Shown: positions 62,801-64,000 of the stretch, piece by piece | Numbering within the stretch: the first letter of the stretch is position 1 | How the letters are laid out: each line of letters opens with the position of its first letter | Assembly: GCA_015698045.1 (NCBI GenBank) | Contig: BLAL01000278.1 | Span: forward strand, 1-64,000 | Length of the DNA stretch: 64,000 bases | From: Rhizophagus clarus | Taxonomy: Eukaryota; Glomeromycota; Glomeromycetes; Glomerales; Glomeraceae | Reading direction: 5' to 3' | The notes under the pieces: generated by a model | What the model was told of the DNA's origin: nothing | Databases searched by the model: none | Seen by the model: only the letters and a program-made list of their open reading frames with translations | Position numbers and translations under genes: made by a program

Positions 62801-64000
62801 TTTTGTATTCATATATATTGTATATAATAAAATTTACAAATTATAATAAAATGAATTATAATTTTGGTTAGCATTACATTAAATTTGAATTATAATTTTG
62901 GCTAATATTACAATTGTAATTTGAATAAAATTTGTATATATTCTGTATAAAACCCGTACAAAATTTGTATAAAACCTGTACAAAATTCATATATATTTAT
63001 ATAAACCTGTACAAAATTTGTATATATTCTGTATGAAACCCGTACAAAATTTGTATATATTCTGTATAAAACCCGTACAAAATTTGTATATATTCTGTAT
63101 AAAACCTGTACAAAATTCGTATATATTTATGTAAACCTGTACAAAATTTGTATATATTCTGTATAAAACCTGTACAAAATTTGTATATATTCTGTATAAA
63201 ACCTGTACAAATATGTATATATTCTGTATAAAACCCGTACAAAATTTGTATATATTCTGTATAAAACCTGTACAAAATTCATATATATTTATGTAAACCC
63301 GTACAAAATTTATATATATTCTGTATAAAACCTGTACAAAATTTGTATATATTCTGTATAAAACCCGTACAAAATTTGTACAAAATATGTATATATTCTG
63401 TATAAAACCTGGTTATAATGTGGTTATAATCTGTACAATTAGCATTATCCGGAATTTGTACAAGTACGGAATATTTCATAATTCGGTACATTTTCTGTCA
63501 CTAATTGTACAGAATTTGTACAGAATTTGTACAGTATTTGTACAATAATATTTTCTGGACAAATTCCGGATTTTCAATTTTTTACTGGGTTATACTCCAA
63601 CGTTTTCTCAAATCACATCATATAAAAACAGAAGTTTTAAATAAATGGCGTAAAAATTCTAGAATAAACCAAAATTTGGCTGTATCATATTTCCGTAAGT
63701 GCTGGACTATTGAAGCAAAAGTACTAAAGCTTACATTTTCAAATAATATGACAGAAAATACTTATCAAGAATTGCAAGAAATGCTTAAAAAAGAACATAA
63801 AATTCTTATACATGTAAGTATCCTTTATTTGACTATAATAAAGAATAATACTTTTACTAAAAATTACTATAGTAGTATATTGGATTTTATTATTTATACA
63901 TATTATAAATATAATACATTAATACTTTTTATTATTATATATTATTAACTAAATAGATATTTTCAGAAACTTTTACAAATCTACCTAACCTCCATGTAAA
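53894..64000 (+). CDS. Plavaka/CMC-like transposase, split by a 7.4-kb insertion, runs off the window
   Basis: Exons 53894-54088, 54199-54508, 54581-54943, 55013-56191 continued at 63593-63813, and 63957 onward. All phases agree (donors GTTGGT, GTAAGT, GTTTGT, GTAAGT). The N-terminus is basic (MKRSSRTTRTHVSIPKLRIR), then acidic. The core has VYHSLGGVYLQFGNMPLNLR, FLIGFVPFGADFNDFI, ADLPQGNDLAGVKRH and HGCRTCNV, the order of Plavaka-type DDE transposases. After the insertion the frame resumes RFLKSHHIKTEVLNKW and YFRKCWTIEAKVLKL; the last exon reads FSETFTNLPNLHV to the window end. Removing 56192-63592 restores MPFILQRFLK with no base lost. Apart from that insertion the gene is undamaged. Confidence 0.8.
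56210..56585 (+). repeat. Left subterminal TGTACAGAATTT repeats
   Basis: Many TTTGTACAGAATTTGTACAG words. From about 56400 three regular units of about 52 bp (ending ATCCGAATGTATATAATATA). 56586-57050 is T-rich filler without a gene. Confidence 0.75.
57050..61270 (+). repeat. Array of about 36 three-hairpin units
   Basis: Unit of about 90-125 bp: (1) AACGAACGTTA...TAACGTTCGTT, (2) poly-T then TTAGGTCCGGAACTC...GAGGCGGACC, (3) TTTCGAAGGTA...TATCTTCGAAA. The arms pair in nearly every unit. Arm sequence varies in a matched way: GAGC/GCTC, GAAC/GTTC and GAAACG/CGTTTC in hairpin 1; GTCCAGAAC/GTTCTGGAC in early units against GGTCCG/CGGACC later in hairpin 2. Units lacking hairpin 3 end in CTAAGTAAAAA instead. 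Spacing is irregular because T tracts vary. No coding potential. Confidence 0.85.
58200..59850 (+). repeat. Higher-order repeat, 824-bp period
   Basis: The block around 58436-58860 recurs at 59260-59684 with the same order of unit variants and near-identical sequence, including the T-tract lengths. So a group of seven units was duplicated as one. Confidence 0.75.
61437..61655 (+). repeat. Dispersed repeat copy B (GCGCAGATCTG type)
   Basis: Matches 35390-35695 in order: GTGCATTTAGT, TTTTTAAATTTGTAAATATT, GCATGTCCTCAGATT, GTGCAGAAATGTACTTTGCA, GCGCAGATCTGTGG and ACCAAAATTTTTCCC. Same orientation. Confidence 0.7.
61656..62930. other. AT-rich part of the insertion
   Basis: No gene. 62330-62660 is a degenerate run of TTACTAATATACTAACT words similar in style to 34430-34740, so the two loci may share an element type. 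Confidence 0.4.
62930..63420 (+). repeat. Right subterminal repeat, about 36-bp units
   Basis: About 13 units of ATTCTGTATAAAACCTGTAC plus AAAATTTGTATAT, with CCTGTAC/CCCGTAC variants. The inverse (TTTTGTACAGGTTTTATACA) resembles the left end at 56215-56260. Confidence 0.8.

Larger units (their letters stand above)
56192..63589. mobile_element. 7.4-kb repeat-built insertion with TTA target duplication
   Basis: Left end CCCTATAAAAAGTAATTG, right end (inverted) CCCAGTAAAAAATTG, flanked by TTA at 56189-56191 and 63590-63592. A TWA duplication fits PIF/Harbinger-like movement, though CMC elements also give 3 bp. No transposase inside. The ends carry related TGTACAGAATTT/TTTTGTACAGGTTTT words in inverted arrangement, and the middle is a satellite-like array. 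It lies inside a transposase codon (Ile), so it is younger than that element. Confidence 0.75.

Noticed and set aside
62997..63491. Minus-strand open frames rich in YTEYIQILY
   Set aside because: Translation of the 36-bp subterminal repeat, not a protein gene.

Overview
The window looks like nuclear DNA of a TE-rich, very AT-rich fungus, most likely an arbuscular mycorrhizal fungus (Glomeromycotina, Rhizophagus-like). The reasons are short GT-AG introns of about 60-230 bp, a Crinkler-type gene, a TKL-like kinase relic, an F-box/LRR relic, CMC/Plavaka-type transposases with divergent accessory genes, APE-RT-RNase H LINEs, and a Polinton-type integrase. The species call is inference; no search was possible.

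Region 1 (1-10.4 kb) is compact and virus-like. It starts with a broken protein-primed-type DNA polymerase B. After an F-box/LRR relic comes a tightly packed cluster in which neighbouring genes overlap at starts and ends. On the minus strand this reads Gag, CCHC knuckle, retropepsin-type protease, then a zinc-finger/serine-rich tail, spread over successive -1 frames. Textbook slippery heptamers (T_TTA_AAA, A_AAA_AAC) lie at two junctions. On the plus strand, head to head with Gag, lies a Polinton-type DDE integrase, followed by two small genes. No reverse transcriptase is visible. A 170-bp repeat and two perfect hairpins close the region. This is the best candidate for an undescribed element.

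Region 2 (10.4-32.3 kb) is a trihelix (Myb/SANT-like) gene whose first visible intron has grown from 77 bp to 21,370 bp. Two minus-strand LINEs sit in it, separated and flanked by copies of the same 15-bp sequence. The longer LINE was later hit by a 9.8-kb CACTA/CMC-like transposon (23-bp perfect terminal inverted repeats, 3-bp target duplication) and by a 1.8-kb hAT-like non-autonomous element (8-bp target duplication). Removing each insertion plus one target copy restores the LINE reading frame. The CACTA-like element carries a transposase (one 1-nt frameshift) and a divergent six-exon gene for an arginine/serine-rich, acidic-tailed protein.

Region 3 (32.3-49.4 kb) is mostly AT-rich intergenic sequence and tandem repeats. 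It holds a decayed Crinkler/P-loop gene, a decayed protein kinase, an intact three-exon gene joining a bromodomain to a PD-(D/E)XK nuclease-like domain, a membrane/coiled-coil/HTH-like gene with one frameshift, and a 441-bp MITE with an 8-bp target duplication.

Region 4 (49.4-64 kb) holds a second CMC/Plavaka-like element: a four-exon minus-strand accessory gene divergent from a plus-strand transposase. The transposase is split by a 7,398-bp insertion (3-bp target duplication TTA). The insertion has short repeats at both ends and a 4.2-kb array of about 36 units. Each unit carries three hairpins whose paired arms change together between units. The transposase resumes after the insertion and runs off the window end.
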